From JBCCCJ01 sp039029315 (GTDB taxonomy: Bacteria; Bacteroidota; Bacteroidia; J057): DNA of 64,000 bases. Position numbers and translations under genes: made by a program. Shown one piece after another: positions 36,522-45,469 of the stretch (positions are counted from its first letter, which is position 1; each line of letters starts with the position of its first letter). Below the pieces are notes generated by a model. That model saw nothing but the letters and a program-made list of their open reading frames with translations, had not been told where the DNA came from and made no database searches. The stretch covers positions 62,001 to 126,000 of the forward strand of contig JBCCGK010000019.1 in assembly GCA_039029315.1 (NCBI GenBank), written 5' to 3'.

Positions 36522-37766
36522 ATGGATGATGTCTTTCCCCCAAACGGATACAAGCAAATCAAGTCCAAGGTCTCAGGCATTACAGTCTATCAAGCTACTG
36601 AAGATGAAGGCGAACATCAGGAGGTTGTGGCCTTTTCCTGTCCGCAATGTGGGGCTACATCTGCTTTTTGTTCTGACAATGGAGGTCTTACCTGTACGCA
36701 TTGTCGATATTATGAAGCCCCAAAAGAAGCCGTTTATTCCGGTAAAGGATCAGAGGAGTTTGAATTCACCTTAGCTACAGTCCAACGTGCCTCTCAAGGA
36801 TGGGGAGTTGATCGCAAAGAACTTGTCTGTAGCCATTGTGGGGGCCATAGCATCCTCCCTCCAGAAAGCTTGTCTCACACTTGTCCTTTTTGTCATTCTA
36901 ATAAGGTCGTTCAACAGAAGGCCCCACAAGATGTGCTTCGTCCCCGGTTTTTGGTGCCCATCAAGATTCATCCCAACCAAATCAAGGCGAAAGTACAAGA
37001 ATGGATGGGAAATAATTGGCTATTGCCGAAAGACTTGCATCGTCTCGCTCATCAGACAGAATTTGTCCCGGTATATATTCCTTATTGGACCTTCGATGCT
37101 CAGGCAAAGGCCAGATGGAAAGCAGAAGTTGGTAAAAGAGTCAATGTGGGCAAAACGACGACAACCGTATGGAAATGGAAAAGTGGATGGGTGGAACATT
37201 ACTTTGATGATCATCTGGAAAATGGCTCCCGACATCTAGATCCCCATTTATTAGCCAAAATCCAACAGTTCAATCTGGAAGAACTGGTGCCCTATGATCC
37301 CTCCTTTCTGGCTGGAGTATCTGCTCAGGCTTATGAGGTCCAGTTGGATGATGCCTGGAAATTGGCCAGACAACACATGCGAGAAGAGATCAAACGCAGA
37401 TGCAGAGACCAAATCCATGAATCAAAAATCAGGAATTTCCACATGGGGCTGGATTTCTCGGAAGAATCCTGGCGATACATCCTACTCCCCTTTTTGATTG
37501 GGAGTTATACCTATAATGGCAAATCTTATCAAGTTCTGATCAATGCTCAAAATCGGCGATTGGCTGGCAATCGACCAGCAGACTGGAATAGGCTCGGAAA
37601 ATTTGCCCTGTTGAGTGTTATTCCAGCCGCCTTTTTATTGCTAGGGAGCTTGTTGTTTCCCGAGATAAAAGACGAATTAAGCATTGGAAGCTTTTTGGCC
37701 TTTGCCGGAGCAGCTATTTTTTCAATTGTAAGCTTTATCTCCGCAAAAAAATTAGAAAATCCATGA
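36522..37766 (+). CDS. Zinc-ribbon membrane protein (first of tandem pair)
   Basis: A 414-residue protein with two N-terminal zinc ribbons: CPQC/CTHC (Cys40, 43, 58, 61) and CSHC/CPFC (Cys103, 106, 121, 124). A central alpha/beta region (140-350) follows and two C-terminal membrane helices (about 350-372 and 382-405). Relatives are often misannotated as PriA-like helicases because of the ribbons; no helicase motif exists here. It overlaps the next gene by 4 bp (ATGA). The function is unknown. Confidence 0.72.
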   Translation: MDDVFPPNGYKQIKSKVSGITVYQATEDEGEHQEVVAFSCPQCGATSAFCSDNGGLTCTHCRYYEAPKEAVYSGKGSEEFEFTLATVQRASQGWGVDRKELVCSHCGGHSILPPESLSHTCPFCHSNKVVQQKAPQDVLRPRFLVPIKIHPNQIKAKVQEWMGNNWLLPKDLHRLAHQTEFVPVYIPYWTFDAQAKARWKAEVGKRVNVGKTTTTVWKWKSGWVEHYFDDHLENGSRHLDPHLLAKIQQFNLEELVPYDPSFLAGVSAQAYEVQLDDAWKLARQHMREEIKRRCRDQIHESKIRNFHMGLDFSEESWRYILLPFLIGSYTYNGKSYQVLINAQNRRLAGNRPADWNRLGKFALLSVIPAAFLLLGSLLFPEIKDELSIGSFLAFAGAAIFSIVSFISAKKLENP

Positions 37767-38881
37767 GTTCGTCTTCCACATCTTCTACCAATGAGTTTCT
37801 GCAAGGATGGGAAGAAGATCTTCACCCATATGCTTGTGGAGAATGCCAGGGCGTCTTTCTGGTCCCTTCCGGCAAATCATCTTCCACTTGTCCATTCTGC
37901 CGGCAGGAAGGCCTCATGGCATTGGGTGGAGAAATATTTGCTGATCAAGCCCTGTATACCCAGGCTCCTGAAGGATATTTGGCACCTACCCTCTCTCAGG
38001 AGCAGATCATCAATGGTCTTACAAAATTCCAAAAAGGCATTCCCTTTCATCCCAAAGACCTGGATATAGACGAGCTCCAACGCAGATTGAGTTTACTCTA
38101 TTTGCCATTTTGGTGGGTAGATGTACATGTCAAAGGTAGGTGGAATGCAGAAATGGGCTTTGACTATCAGGTTGTGAGCCATCAAGAATATCACAACAAT
38201 GGCCAATGGAAAACCAAGGAACAGTTGCGAACCCAAACCAGATGGGAAGAACGATTGGGATTGTTGGAACGGTCTTATCAGAATACGGCTGCGCCAGCGC
38301 TTGAAAACTGGGAGGAGATTAAGGCGTCTATCGGATCATTTGCCGTTCAAAAGGCCAGAGTTTTTCAGCCAAGCATACTGAATGGAACGGCTTATCAACT
38401 TCCCTCCATCGTACCCAAAGATGCCTGGCCCAGTGCTGAAGTCCATCTTCACAAAATCGTTGCAACAGAATGTCAACGCGCTTGCGATGCCCAACACGTC
38501 AGACGGTTTCACCTCTCCCCCCTCTATGCCAATCACAATTGGACACAAGTTTTGGTTCCCGTTTATACCACCTTCTACAAAGATGAATTCCAGGAGTCCC
38601 ATCCCATTTTGATCCATGGAATCTCAGGACAATTGATTGGACGGGAGCGCGCCTCTGCAAAAAAAGCCAAAAAGATTGCCTTACAAATCGGCCTCATTGG
38701 CATGGGAGTTTTGGCTGCTGCCCTAGGTTTGCTGTTCATTTTGGAGCCTATTACGCACGAACAAAGCATTCAACTTGTCGCATTCCTCGCAGTGGGGCTG
38801 CTTGGCCTGAGTCTTAGCCGGGTCCCACTGGCAAAAGCATTCAATCGAAAGCAGCCCAAGAAAGAATTGTGGAGTCTTTGA
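37763..38881 (+). CDS. Zinc-ribbon membrane protein (second of tandem pair)
   Basis: A 372-residue paralog of the upstream protein. It has one zinc ribbon (Cys25, 28, 43, 46), the same central region with YLPFWWVDVHVKGRW matching YIPYWTFDAQAKARW upstream, a shared VLVPVYTTFYKDEF/ILLPFLIGSYTYNG strand, and two C-terminal membrane helices. The ribbon count differs (one versus two). The 4-bp overlap makes an operon of two diverged duplicates, possibly a heterodimer. A hairpin follows at 38931-38962. Confidence 0.7.
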   Translation: MSSSSTSSTNEFLQGWEEDLHPYACGECQGVFLVPSGKSSSTCPFCRQEGLMALGGEIFADQALYTQAPEGYLAPTLSQEQIINGLTKFQKGIPFHPKDLDIDELQRRLSLLYLPFWWVDVHVKGRWNAEMGFDYQVVSHQEYHNNGQWKTKEQLRTQTRWEERLGLLERSYQNTAAPALENWEEIKASIGSFAVQKARVFQPSILNGTAYQLPSIVPKDAWPSAEVHLHKIVATECQRACDAQHVRRFHLSPLYANHNWTQVLVPVYTTFYKDEFQESHPILIHGISGQLIGRERASAKKAKKIALQIGLIGMGVLAAALGLLFILEPITHEQSIQLVAFLAVGLLGLSLSRVPLAKAFNRKQPKKELWSL

Positions 38882-38930
38882 AACAAACCTATTATCCTTC
38901 TATCAATACTCCTCCTCCCTCCCAAAGCAA

Positions 38931-38962
38931 CTTCCATCTCCCAGAAATCTAGTAGATGGAAG
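38931..38962. terminator. Hairpin between convergent genes
   Basis: A perfect 9-bp stem, CTTCCATCT (38931-38939) and AGATGGAAG (38954-38962), with a 14-nt loop lies 50 bp after the zinc-ribbon operon and 33 bp before the end of the convergent gene. A GATTTTG follows, so it could terminate the forward transcript. Confidence 0.45.
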
Positions 38963-38994
38963 CCGATTTTGTTCACATTGGCCTGGATGATCTC

Positions 38995-39507
38995 CTATTC
39001 GTGTAGCGTGGTAGAGGTTCCGCTGGGATAAATTACGTCCATCGTTACCGAACAACTGCTGCCTTCATTCCCCTCGTAGCAACCGCCTGTACACTCTGGA
39101 ATTCCGGAATCCCGCATCCGCATATAGCACATATCACCTTCTGAATCATACTTATTATCTCCACAGGAACACACCCAAATCAAAATTGTGCCATTTTCGG
39201 TCGTTCCAGAACCAACATCCTGGAAGTGAGTTGTAATGTTAGAAGGAATTTTCTTAAATCCCTTTTTCAGGTCGCTGATCGAAGTTAAAAAATGTCTATT
39301 CTTATGAGCAAAAATGAGGAAGCCATTCGCTGGGTATGCTTTCAATCCATTGACCTTAAACATCGGATTTTTTTTCAAGGTTTTTGCTTGTCCTGTAGTC
39401 AGACTGATGTAGGCTTTTTTGGTATAGTTCACTTTCTTTTGCGCTTGCAGACAAAGAAAAAAAGTAATGAGGACAAAAAAGGTGAAGAAGGATTTTGAAT
39501 TTATCAT
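38995..39507 (-). CDS. Small exported Cys-rich protein
   Basis: Not recognised. The 170-residue product has a signal peptide (MINSKSFFTFFVLIT..., cut near LQAQ) and a mature part whose last third holds six cysteines (VCSC, MC, EC, GGC, SSC), probably disulfide-bonded or metal-binding outside the cytoplasm. ATG 39507 was chosen because it begins the signal peptide. The 81-bp spacer to pxpA has the 10-bp direct repeat CCAAATTGTA at 39527-39536 and 39543-39552, a possible regulator site. Confidence 0.65.
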   Translation of the reverse strand: MINSKSFFTFFVLITFFLCLQAQKKVNYTKKAYISLTTGQAKTLKKNPMFKVNGLKAYPANGFLIFAHKNRHFLTSISDLKKGFKKIPSNITTHFQDVGSGTTENGTILIWVCSCGDNKYDSEGDMCYMRMRDSGIPECTGGCYEGNEGSSCSVTMDVIYPSGTSTTLHE

Positions 39508-39588
39508 GATGGTTTTTCTTTTGTTTCCAAATTGTATAAAAACCAAATTGTAGCCGTCACCTAAAGGGGTGATTTAGTGATATGACTT

Positions 39589-40356
39589 ATGAAACAACTC
39601 AGGATTGACATCAATTGTGATATGGGAGAAAGCTATGGCAGATTCTCTGTCGGGAATGATGAACAAATCTTTCCCTGGATCAGTTCCAGCAATATCGCAT
39701 GTGGCTTTCATGGCGGCGATCCTTTTCATATTGAGCACACGATCCGCTTGGCCCTGAAACACAAGGTTCGAATTGGCGCGCATCCGGGCTACCCGGATCT
39801 CCAAGGATTTGGCAGAAGAGACATGAAGATTCCTGCCCAGGAGTTGCGAGCCATCATCAAGTATCAGATTGCTGCGGTCAAGGGGCTTACAGAAAGTTTG
39901 GGAGGTCGATTGGCCTATGTTAAACCACATGGTGCCTTGTACAATGCAGCCTCTCGAGATGCTGAGGAAACAAAGGTCATCCTTCAGGCCATTCAGGAAA
40001 TAGATAGTGGGCTTGCATTCATGGGACTAGCTGGCAGTGTCATGCAGCGATTGGCAAAGGAAGCACAGCTCCCCTTCATTGCAGAAGCCTTCGCAGATCG
40101 ACGATATGAGCCTGATGGCAAATTAATGTCAAGAAGCAAATCACAAGCCGTGATTCAAGATCCAGATCAAGCTGTAGAGCAGGTACTCTCTATTTTTCTC
40201 AACCAGGCAGTCCATTGTAGTGATGGAAGTGTCCTTCCAATGGAGGCACAAAGTTTTTGCATTCATGGAGACAACCCTGCTGCCCCTCGCATCCTGAAAG
40301 CGCTTGATACGGCTTTGGCTGTACAGAAGATTGAAAAACTTAAACAAGAGAGATGA
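39589..40356 (+). CDS. pxpA: 5-oxoprolinase subunit A (LamB/YcsF family)
   Basis: With PxpB and PxpC, hydrolyses 5-oxoproline (pyroglutamate) to glutamate using ATP, repairing a spontaneous metabolite. The 255-residue protein has the family motifs DINCDMGESYG (7-17), NIACGFHGGDP and GAHPGYPD, and YVKPHGALYN. It is the first gene of a tight pxpA-pxpB-pxpC operon, overlapping the next by 4 bp (ATGA). Confidence 0.93.
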   Translation: MKQLRIDINCDMGESYGRFSVGNDEQIFPWISSSNIACGFHGGDPFHIEHTIRLALKHKVRIGAHPGYPDLQGFGRRDMKIPAQELRAIIKYQIAAVKGLTESLGGRLAYVKPHGALYNAASRDAEETKVILQAIQEIDSGLAFMGLAGSVMQRLAKEAQLPFIAEAFADRRYEPDGKLMSRSKSQAVIQDPDQAVEQVLSIFLNQAVHCSDGSVLPMEAQSFCIHGDNPAAPRILKALDTALAVQKIEKLKQER

Positions 40357-41072
40357 TGACAGTCCATTCTCTGGGAGATCAGGCATTATTGGTCAGTTTT
40401 GAACAAACAATAAGTCACCCGATCCACCAACAGGTGATAGGGCTGAAGACATTTTTGCAACAAAAACATATCGCTGGGGTTCGATATTTCATTCCCGCTT
40501 ATTGTTCTCTGACAATTGGGTTTGATCCACTCACGCTGTCAGTAGAAATTCTGACATCTCACCTTTCACAATTTGAGATAGATTCCTTCAAGCAACATGA
40601 ATCAATCGCAAAGAGACATCTCCAAATTCCGGTTTGTTACGAAGATGCATTTGCACCAGATATGCAAGTGGTAGTTGAGCATAGCGGACTCAGTCCCCAG
40701 AAAATCATCGAGTTACACAGCTCTAATACATTTACTGTTTTTATGCTGGGATTCATTCCTGGCTTTGCTTATATGGGTATCCTGCCAATTGCGATTCGAT
40801 GCCCCAGGAAGACAAGTCCACGACTACGCGTCCCGGCTGGATCTGTTGGGCTGGCAGGAGCCCAAACGGGCATCTATCCTGCCGAGACTCCAGGCGGGTG
40901 GCAACTGATAGGAAGATGCCCGATTCCCATGTTCGATCCAGCACGAGATTCACCTTCTTTGGTAGAAGCTGGTGATAAAATCAGCTTTTGCCCCATTTCG
41001 GCTGGAGAATTTGAACACAAGAAAAGACAGCTGTCACAAGATACATTTGACTATGGAGAAATCTATGGATAA
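40353..41072 (+). CDS. pxpB: 5-oxoprolinase subunit B (KipI-like)
   Basis: A 239-residue carboxyltransferase-like subunit of the ATP-dependent 5-oxoprolinase. It has the CT_C_D fold hallmarks: LGDQALLVSFE at the start, FLPGF-like LGFIPGFAYMG in the middle, and RLRVPAGSVGLAGAQTGIYP and TPGGWQLIGR in the active-site region. It overlaps pxpA by 4 bp and pxpC by up to 20 bp, the usual arrangement for the complex. Confidence 0.93.
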   Translation: MMTVHSLGDQALLVSFEQTISHPIHQQVIGLKTFLQQKHIAGVRYFIPAYCSLTIGFDPLTLSVEILTSHLSQFEIDSFKQHESIAKRHLQIPVCYEDAFAPDMQVVVEHSGLSPQKIIELHSSNTFTVFMLGFIPGFAYMGILPIAIRCPRKTSPRLRVPAGSVGLAGAQTGIYPAETPGGWQLIGRCPIPMFDPARDSPSLVEAGDKISFCPISAGEFEHKKRQLSQDTFDYGEIYG

Positions 41073-41940
41073 AACGGTTCTGTTAAGCTTCCAACGGCCT
41101 GGACTACAAACCCTGATCATGGATCAAGGCCGCTTGGGCCCGCAAGAACTTGGAATTCCCATAGGAGGAGCGATGGATAAACTCTCAGCAAGATTGGTCA
41201 ATGAACTGGTAGGCAATCCTCCTTCCTCTCCTGTATTTGAGATCACATTGATGGGGCCAAAAATTCTGATTACAGGCAATTGCCAGATCGCTCTCTGTGG
41301 CGCCCATCTTTCACCTCTCCTGAACAATAGACCTATTCCCATGAATGAGACTATAAATGTTGAGAGCGGGTCTCACATAAGCTTTGGGAAGCCCTTGCGA
41401 GGCTGCCGCACCTATTTAGCGGTTGGTGGAGAGTGGAAAGTTCCCTCCTGGCATGGAAGTTACAGTGCATTTGCGCAAGCGGGCATGGAATTGCCAAAAG
41501 GAAGTGTGATACGAAAGGGAACTGAAATTCGGATTGCCCCTACTCCCTGGATTCAGATCAGAAACCTGGCACTCTCCCAACGTCCGAATTTTCCTGAATG
41601 TTTGACAGTCGGTATGATGCCTGGGCCTGAATTTGACTCTTTTGGGGCCTATACCATTGGACACTTTTTGAGTCGGGAGCATATCGTATCCAATCAATCG
41701 AATCGAATGGGGTATCGTCTTGAATCACAATTGGCAAATTACCAGGCGCAAGCAGAGGTCATCTCTTCGGGCGTTGTACCAGGGACGATTCAAATCACGC
41801 ATTCAGGCCAACCGATTATTCTGATGGCTGATGCGCAAACGACAGGAGGCTATCTCCGTATGGGCAATGTTGTGTCCAAGGACATGGATCAACTCGGACA
41901 GTTGAAGCCGGGAGATCGTCTTCGCTTTGAGCTGCTTTGA
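41053..41940 (+). CDS. pxpC: 5-oxoprolinase subunit C (KipA-like)
   Basis: The largest subunit of 5-oxoprolinase, 295 residues. It has the CT_A_B domain signatures: QRPGLQTLIMDQGRLG, GIPIGGAMD, AGRL-like NRMGYRLE and TTGGYLRMGNV near the end. Two starts fit, ATG 41053 and ATG 41065; an earlier start far inside pxpB lacks the domain context. It converges on an enoyl-CoA hydratase family gene 23 bp away. Confidence 0.9.
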   Translation: MEKSMDKTVLLSFQRPGLQTLIMDQGRLGPQELGIPIGGAMDKLSARLVNELVGNPPSSPVFEITLMGPKILITGNCQIALCGAHLSPLLNNRPIPMNETINVESGSHISFGKPLRGCRTYLAVGGEWKVPSWHGSYSAFAQAGMELPKGSVIRKGTEIRIAPTPWIQIRNLALSQRPNFPECLTVGMMPGPEFDSFGAYTIGHFLSREHIVSNQSNRMGYRLESQLANYQAQAEVISSGVVPGTIQITHSGQPIILMADAQTTGGYLRMGNVVSKDMDQLGQLKPGDRLRFELL

Positions 41941-41963
41941 TCGAAAGATTTGGGGCAGACCAA

Positions 41964-42734
41964 TCAGGACTTTTTCTTTTTCACACTCATGACAAATTCT
42001 GCAAATTTCTGAGAGACCATTGGGTCAGAAGAGGATTCCAATATTTCTGCGATGGCTCTGTCTACATCAATATCAATTTTGTCAATCAGGCCCTTTTTGA
42101 AATAGTATTTGCTTCTGGCTGTAGACCTCCAATAAGAGTTGGTCCACTGCTGCATCAAAGCTTCGGCTCTGGGGAGAACGTCTTCTACTTCGCATGCTTC
42201 ATTGACCAAACCGATGGCTTGCGCTTCATCCGCTTGCATCAATCGCGAATGCAGGAAGCATTCCATGGCTTTGTTGTCCCCTATCCAATGCGCAAAAATA
42301 ACATTCAGGATTTGGGGAATGGCGAGAGAATATTTCATTTCGTGCATGCCGATCACATGTTTTTCTCCCCTTCCCATGATCCGATAATCGGCAGTACAGG
42401 CAAGAGTAGTTCCCGCTGCTGGTGCATAGCCTGTGATTGCTGAGATAAAAGGTTTGGGGAATCGGATCATGGTCTGAAGGCAGCTGATGTGGGACCGCCA
42501 GAATTGCTCGATTCCTGCCAATCCTCCAGCTGCCAGTTTCATGATGTTGAGTCCTGCACTGAAACAATGAGGTCGGCCTGTCAAAATCACCCCTTGCACC
42601 TGTTCATCCTGGCCAGCTTTTTCAAAAAATTGTGTCAATTCTTCCGATAGTTCTGTGTCTATGGCATTGACTTTCCCATGATCCATTTGGCAAATGGTAT
42701 ATGTCTCTCTGGAAATGATGTTGAGGGTATTCAT
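41964..42734 (-). CDS. Enoyl-CoA hydratase/isomerase family protein
   Basis: A crotonase-fold acyl-CoA enzyme of 256 residues. Oxyanion-hole segments are visible: FSAGLNIMKLA and GYAPAAGTTLACTADYRI. The position of the hydratase catalytic Glu pair is not conserved (MHEMKYSLAIPQ and the following IFAHWIGDN), so isomerase, thioesterase-like or other crotonase chemistry is more likely than hydration. It ends with a basic KKKKS tail. The preceding 134-bp gap has nothing notable; it appears to be a single-gene unit. Confidence 0.82.
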   Translation of the reverse strand: MNTLNIISRETYTICQMDHGKVNAIDTELSEELTQFFEKAGQDEQVQGVILTGRPHCFSAGLNIMKLAAGGLAGIEQFWRSHISCLQTMIRFPKPFISAITGYAPAAGTTLACTADYRIMGRGEKHVIGMHEMKYSLAIPQILNVIFAHWIGDNKAMECFLHSRLMQADEAQAIGLVNEACEVEDVLPRAEALMQQWTNSYWRSTARSKYYFKKGLIDKIDIDVDRAIAEILESSSDPMVSQKFAEFVMSVKKKKS

Positions 42735-42868
42735 ATCGTTAAGGAATAAGCATAAACAATGACTCCAAAGATACTACTAAGACACTGATAAAGGGGTTCT
42801 TCAAGCAAAAAGAGTGTGGCAGTTGTAGCATAAATACAAAAGCTGAAATAGTCGAAGATTCCACCTGT

Positions 42869-44446
42869 CTATCTCCCATCACCCGTATAGATGATTTTTC
42901 CGTCTTTCGGCGCTTGAGGCCAGGGGGTGGTTCCTTCGGCCCATTCCTGCGGTTGCTGTGCCCGAATGCTCCGCATATGCTCTTTCAACCATTCTGGGGC
43001 CTGCATGTTTTCTTTCATTCCATAGACCCATGGCAGGGCTGGAGTCATCAGTAAACTTACATCTGGCATGGAAGGTCGTTCTTCCCCGACTTCTGCGACA
43101 CGAGTGGCAAGTTTTTCGACAATCTCAGGATACTTTGCTGCAACATTGGTTTGTTCGCCGGGATCAGTCTCAATGTTGTAGAGTTCTTTTCCGATCAGCT
43201 TGTATTCTCCTGCGCGAATAGCTGGAAATCGCACACTTTGCGACACCTCAAATATGATCTCTGATCGTTTGCTGTCTTCTCCTTTCAAAATCATCTGACT
43301 CATATCCATTCCATCCAACGGAAGATCTTGTTCCAAAGAAGCCCCACCAATCGATGCCAGGGTAGAATAAAAGTCCGTGATGTGCATCATGCCATTGTGC
43401 GTTGAGTTCGGAGCGATTTTGCCAGGCCATCTCAACAGACAAGGAACGCGCACGCCTCCCTCATAATTCGTATTCTTGGTCCCACGATAGGGTGCGTTCA
43501 TGCTATCTCGGATGGCGCCATTATCATTTGTAAAGACGAGCAAAGTATTATCCGAAAATCCTTGTTCGTCTAACACCTCCAGAATTTTCCCTACTGCATC
43601 ATCCAAAATCTTCAGCGCTGCATACCGCTTGCCTACCTGATCTACATAGCGGGGAATTTCTTCAAATGGTCCATGAATACCATTGAAAGGGACGTAGTAA
43701 AAAAATGGTTGATCTCCATAAGATGCTTGATGGGTCTCCAACAGATGGCTGACTTCTTCAGCAATAAGATCTGTAGCATATCCATCTTCCTGAAGTGGTT
43801 GTTCATTCCGATGCCAGTCATATACCGCAAATCGAGCTGGTGCATTGTGAGGGATGGTAAAATTGGTGTAATCAATGCCCCAGGCATAATGCCCATATTG
43901 ATGCATAAAGCCCTGCGCAAGCGGCAAATGCTCAGGCAACCATTCTCCACATCCCCATTTTCCAGCAATGGCTGTTACGTATCCAGCCTCCTTCAGGGCT
44001 TCTGCGATGGTTCTTTCTTCAGTGGCTAAGGCATGAATCCTTCGCGTCTCCTCCCCTGCTTCATTCCTGGACACTGTCATACCCAACATGTCCAGATAGC
44101 TCGGTTTCCCAAAATCTTCTGTTCGCCAATCAGTCCAGTTTCGAAATGGATATCGTCCAGTCAGAAAGGCTGTTCTGCTGGGTGCACATACAGCATGAAC
44201 ATAAAACTGGGTCAAATTCAGGCTTTCCTGCTTCAGTTTGTCAATGTTAGGCGTATATTTTTTGGTTTCGCTATTAAACCCAACTTCACTCCACCCCAAA
44301 TCATCGGCAAGGATAAATACAATATTTGGACGCTCAGGAAGCTTGGTCGATTCTTCCTCGAATTGATCAGACGTACCACAATGAAGCAGACACAGGAAGG
44401 CAACAACACTTCCCAGGCAAAGTAGAACAAGAGACCGGGTATACAT
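42869..44446 (-). CDS. Sulfatase lipoprotein (arylsulfatase type)
   Basis: A 525-residue type I sulfatase that removes sulfate esters, probably from sulfated glycans. It has a lipoprotein signal (LLHC, Cys23), the metal motif IVFILADDLGW, and the formylglycine motif CAPSR (Cys87-Arg91) within CAPSRTAFLTGRYP. NDNGAIRD and the GGVRVPCLLRWPGK segment are also typical. It is 24 bp downstream of a Tat-exported isomerase-like gene in one operon. Maturation needs a formylglycine-forming enzyme, not seen here. Confidence 0.92.
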   Translation of the reverse strand: MYTRSLVLLCLGSVVAFLCLLHCGTSDQFEEESTKLPERPNIVFILADDLGWSEVGFNSETKKYTPNIDKLKQESLNLTQFYVHAVCAPSRTAFLTGRYPFRNWTDWRTEDFGKPSYLDMLGMTVSRNEAGEETRRIHALATEERTIAEALKEAGYVTAIAGKWGCGEWLPEHLPLAQGFMHQYGHYAWGIDYTNFTIPHNAPARFAVYDWHRNEQPLQEDGYATDLIAEEVSHLLETHQASYGDQPFFYYVPFNGIHGPFEEIPRYVDQVGKRYAALKILDDAVGKILEVLDEQGFSDNTLLVFTNDNGAIRDSMNAPYRGTKNTNYEGGVRVPCLLRWPGKIAPNSTHNGMMHITDFYSTLASIGGASLEQDLPLDGMDMSQMILKGEDSKRSEIIFEVSQSVRFPAIRAGEYKLIGKELYNIETDPGEQTNVAAKYPEIVEKLATRVAEVGEERPSMPDVSLLMTPALPWVYGMKENMQAPEWLKEHMRSIRAQQPQEWAEGTTPWPQAPKDGKIIYTGDGR

Positions 44447-44470
44447 GTGATTTTTTTGGCAAGATCACCA

Positions 44471-45382
44471 TCAGATGTCAACATCACAAATGCTGACTGC
44501 TTCTTTGAGACCGGTCATGGCATCTGCTGTTGGAATCCATTCATGTCCGACATAGCCGTTATAGCCATTTTTCAGAAAGCTTCTCATGACTGCAGCGTAA
44601 TTGATTTCCTGCCTGTAGCCAATCTCTCCTCTTCCTGGCACTCCAGCGACCTGAACGTGTCCAATGAATTCGATATGTTTGTTGATATGGCTGATCAGGT
44701 CTCCATCCATAATCTGGATGTGGTACACATCGAACAATAAGCGCAAGGAAGGGGAACTAACCGCCTTGATAATATCCAGGCAATAGTGAATATGGTCTCC
44801 CTGATAGCCTGGATGTCCTTTCATGTTTTTGGCTACTTTGGAGTTCAGGGGTTCCAGAATCAGAGTAACTTTCTTTTTTTCTGCCATCCGGGCCATTTTT
44901 TTATAGCCTTCTATGCAGTTGCTCCTGCCTTCTTCTAGCGAAACCAGGCTTCCGTTGGGTTCTCCTGAAGTATCTGCCAGACCTGTAAAAGTCATGACAT
45001 TGGGAAAACCGGCTGCAGCAGTTACCTCTATCGCCTTCTCCAACTGTTCAAAGCATTCTGCATGATGTCCCTTATTATTCATACCCCGAATAAAGGTATG
45101 GGATTTGGTAGCCGCGCAGATCATATCATATGACTTGAGCAAATGCCAATGCTCTACTGGAAAGAGTTCTACCCCACTTATCCCCAAGGTCTGAACCTGC
45201 TGCAAAAATTCTTCTGGGCCCCATTTTGGACCCGCATTCATGAAGGGCCATGCAGCTACCACTTGTTTGATCCTGTTCTGGGATGGAATCGCTGAAGCCT
45301 TTGGCAACCCAAGCAGGCAGGAAACCGCCCCTAGTCCAAGTTGTTTGGCAAAGGTCCTTCGAGAACAATGAGTCAGTGTCAT
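44471..45382 (-). CDS. Exported TIM-barrel isomerase/epimerase (AP-endonuclease 2-like)
   Basis: A 303-residue protein with a Tat signal (SRRTFAKQLG at 7-16) and a xylose-isomerase-like TIM barrel. Metal-binding residues are suggested by ILEPLNSK, LLFDVYHIQIMDGD, VAGVPGRGEIGY and YVGHEWIP, close to hydroxypyruvate isomerase-like proteins; many Tat-exported relatives are linked to sugar degradation. It is the first gene of an operon with the sulfatase, which supports a role in breaking down a sulfated carbohydrate. Substrate not deducible. Confidence 0.82.
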   Translation of the reverse strand: MTLTHCSRRTFAKQLGLGAVSCLLGLPKASAIPSQNRIKQVVAAWPFMNAGPKWGPEEFLQQVQTLGISGVELFPVEHWHLLKSYDMICAATKSHTFIRGMNNKGHHAECFEQLEKAIEVTAAAGFPNVMTFTGLADTSGEPNGSLVSLEEGRSNCIEGYKKMARMAEKKKVTLILEPLNSKVAKNMKGHPGYQGDHIHYCLDIIKAVSSPSLRLLFDVYHIQIMDGDLISHINKHIEFIGHVQVAGVPGRGEIGYRQEINYAAVMRSFLKNGYNGYVGHEWIPTADAMTGLKEAVSICDVDI

Positions 45383-45469
45383 GGAGCAATGAAATAAATA
45401 TGGAACGGAAAAGCTTTGGGAATCCTTATTCTAGCCAACAATCAAGCTGGAAAACTTATTTGATTTTTT

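Noticed and set aside
36522..37766. PriA-like helicase annotation for the zinc-ribbon protein
   Set aside because: There are no Walker or helicase motifs; only the ribbon cysteines recall PriA, and membrane helices end the protein.
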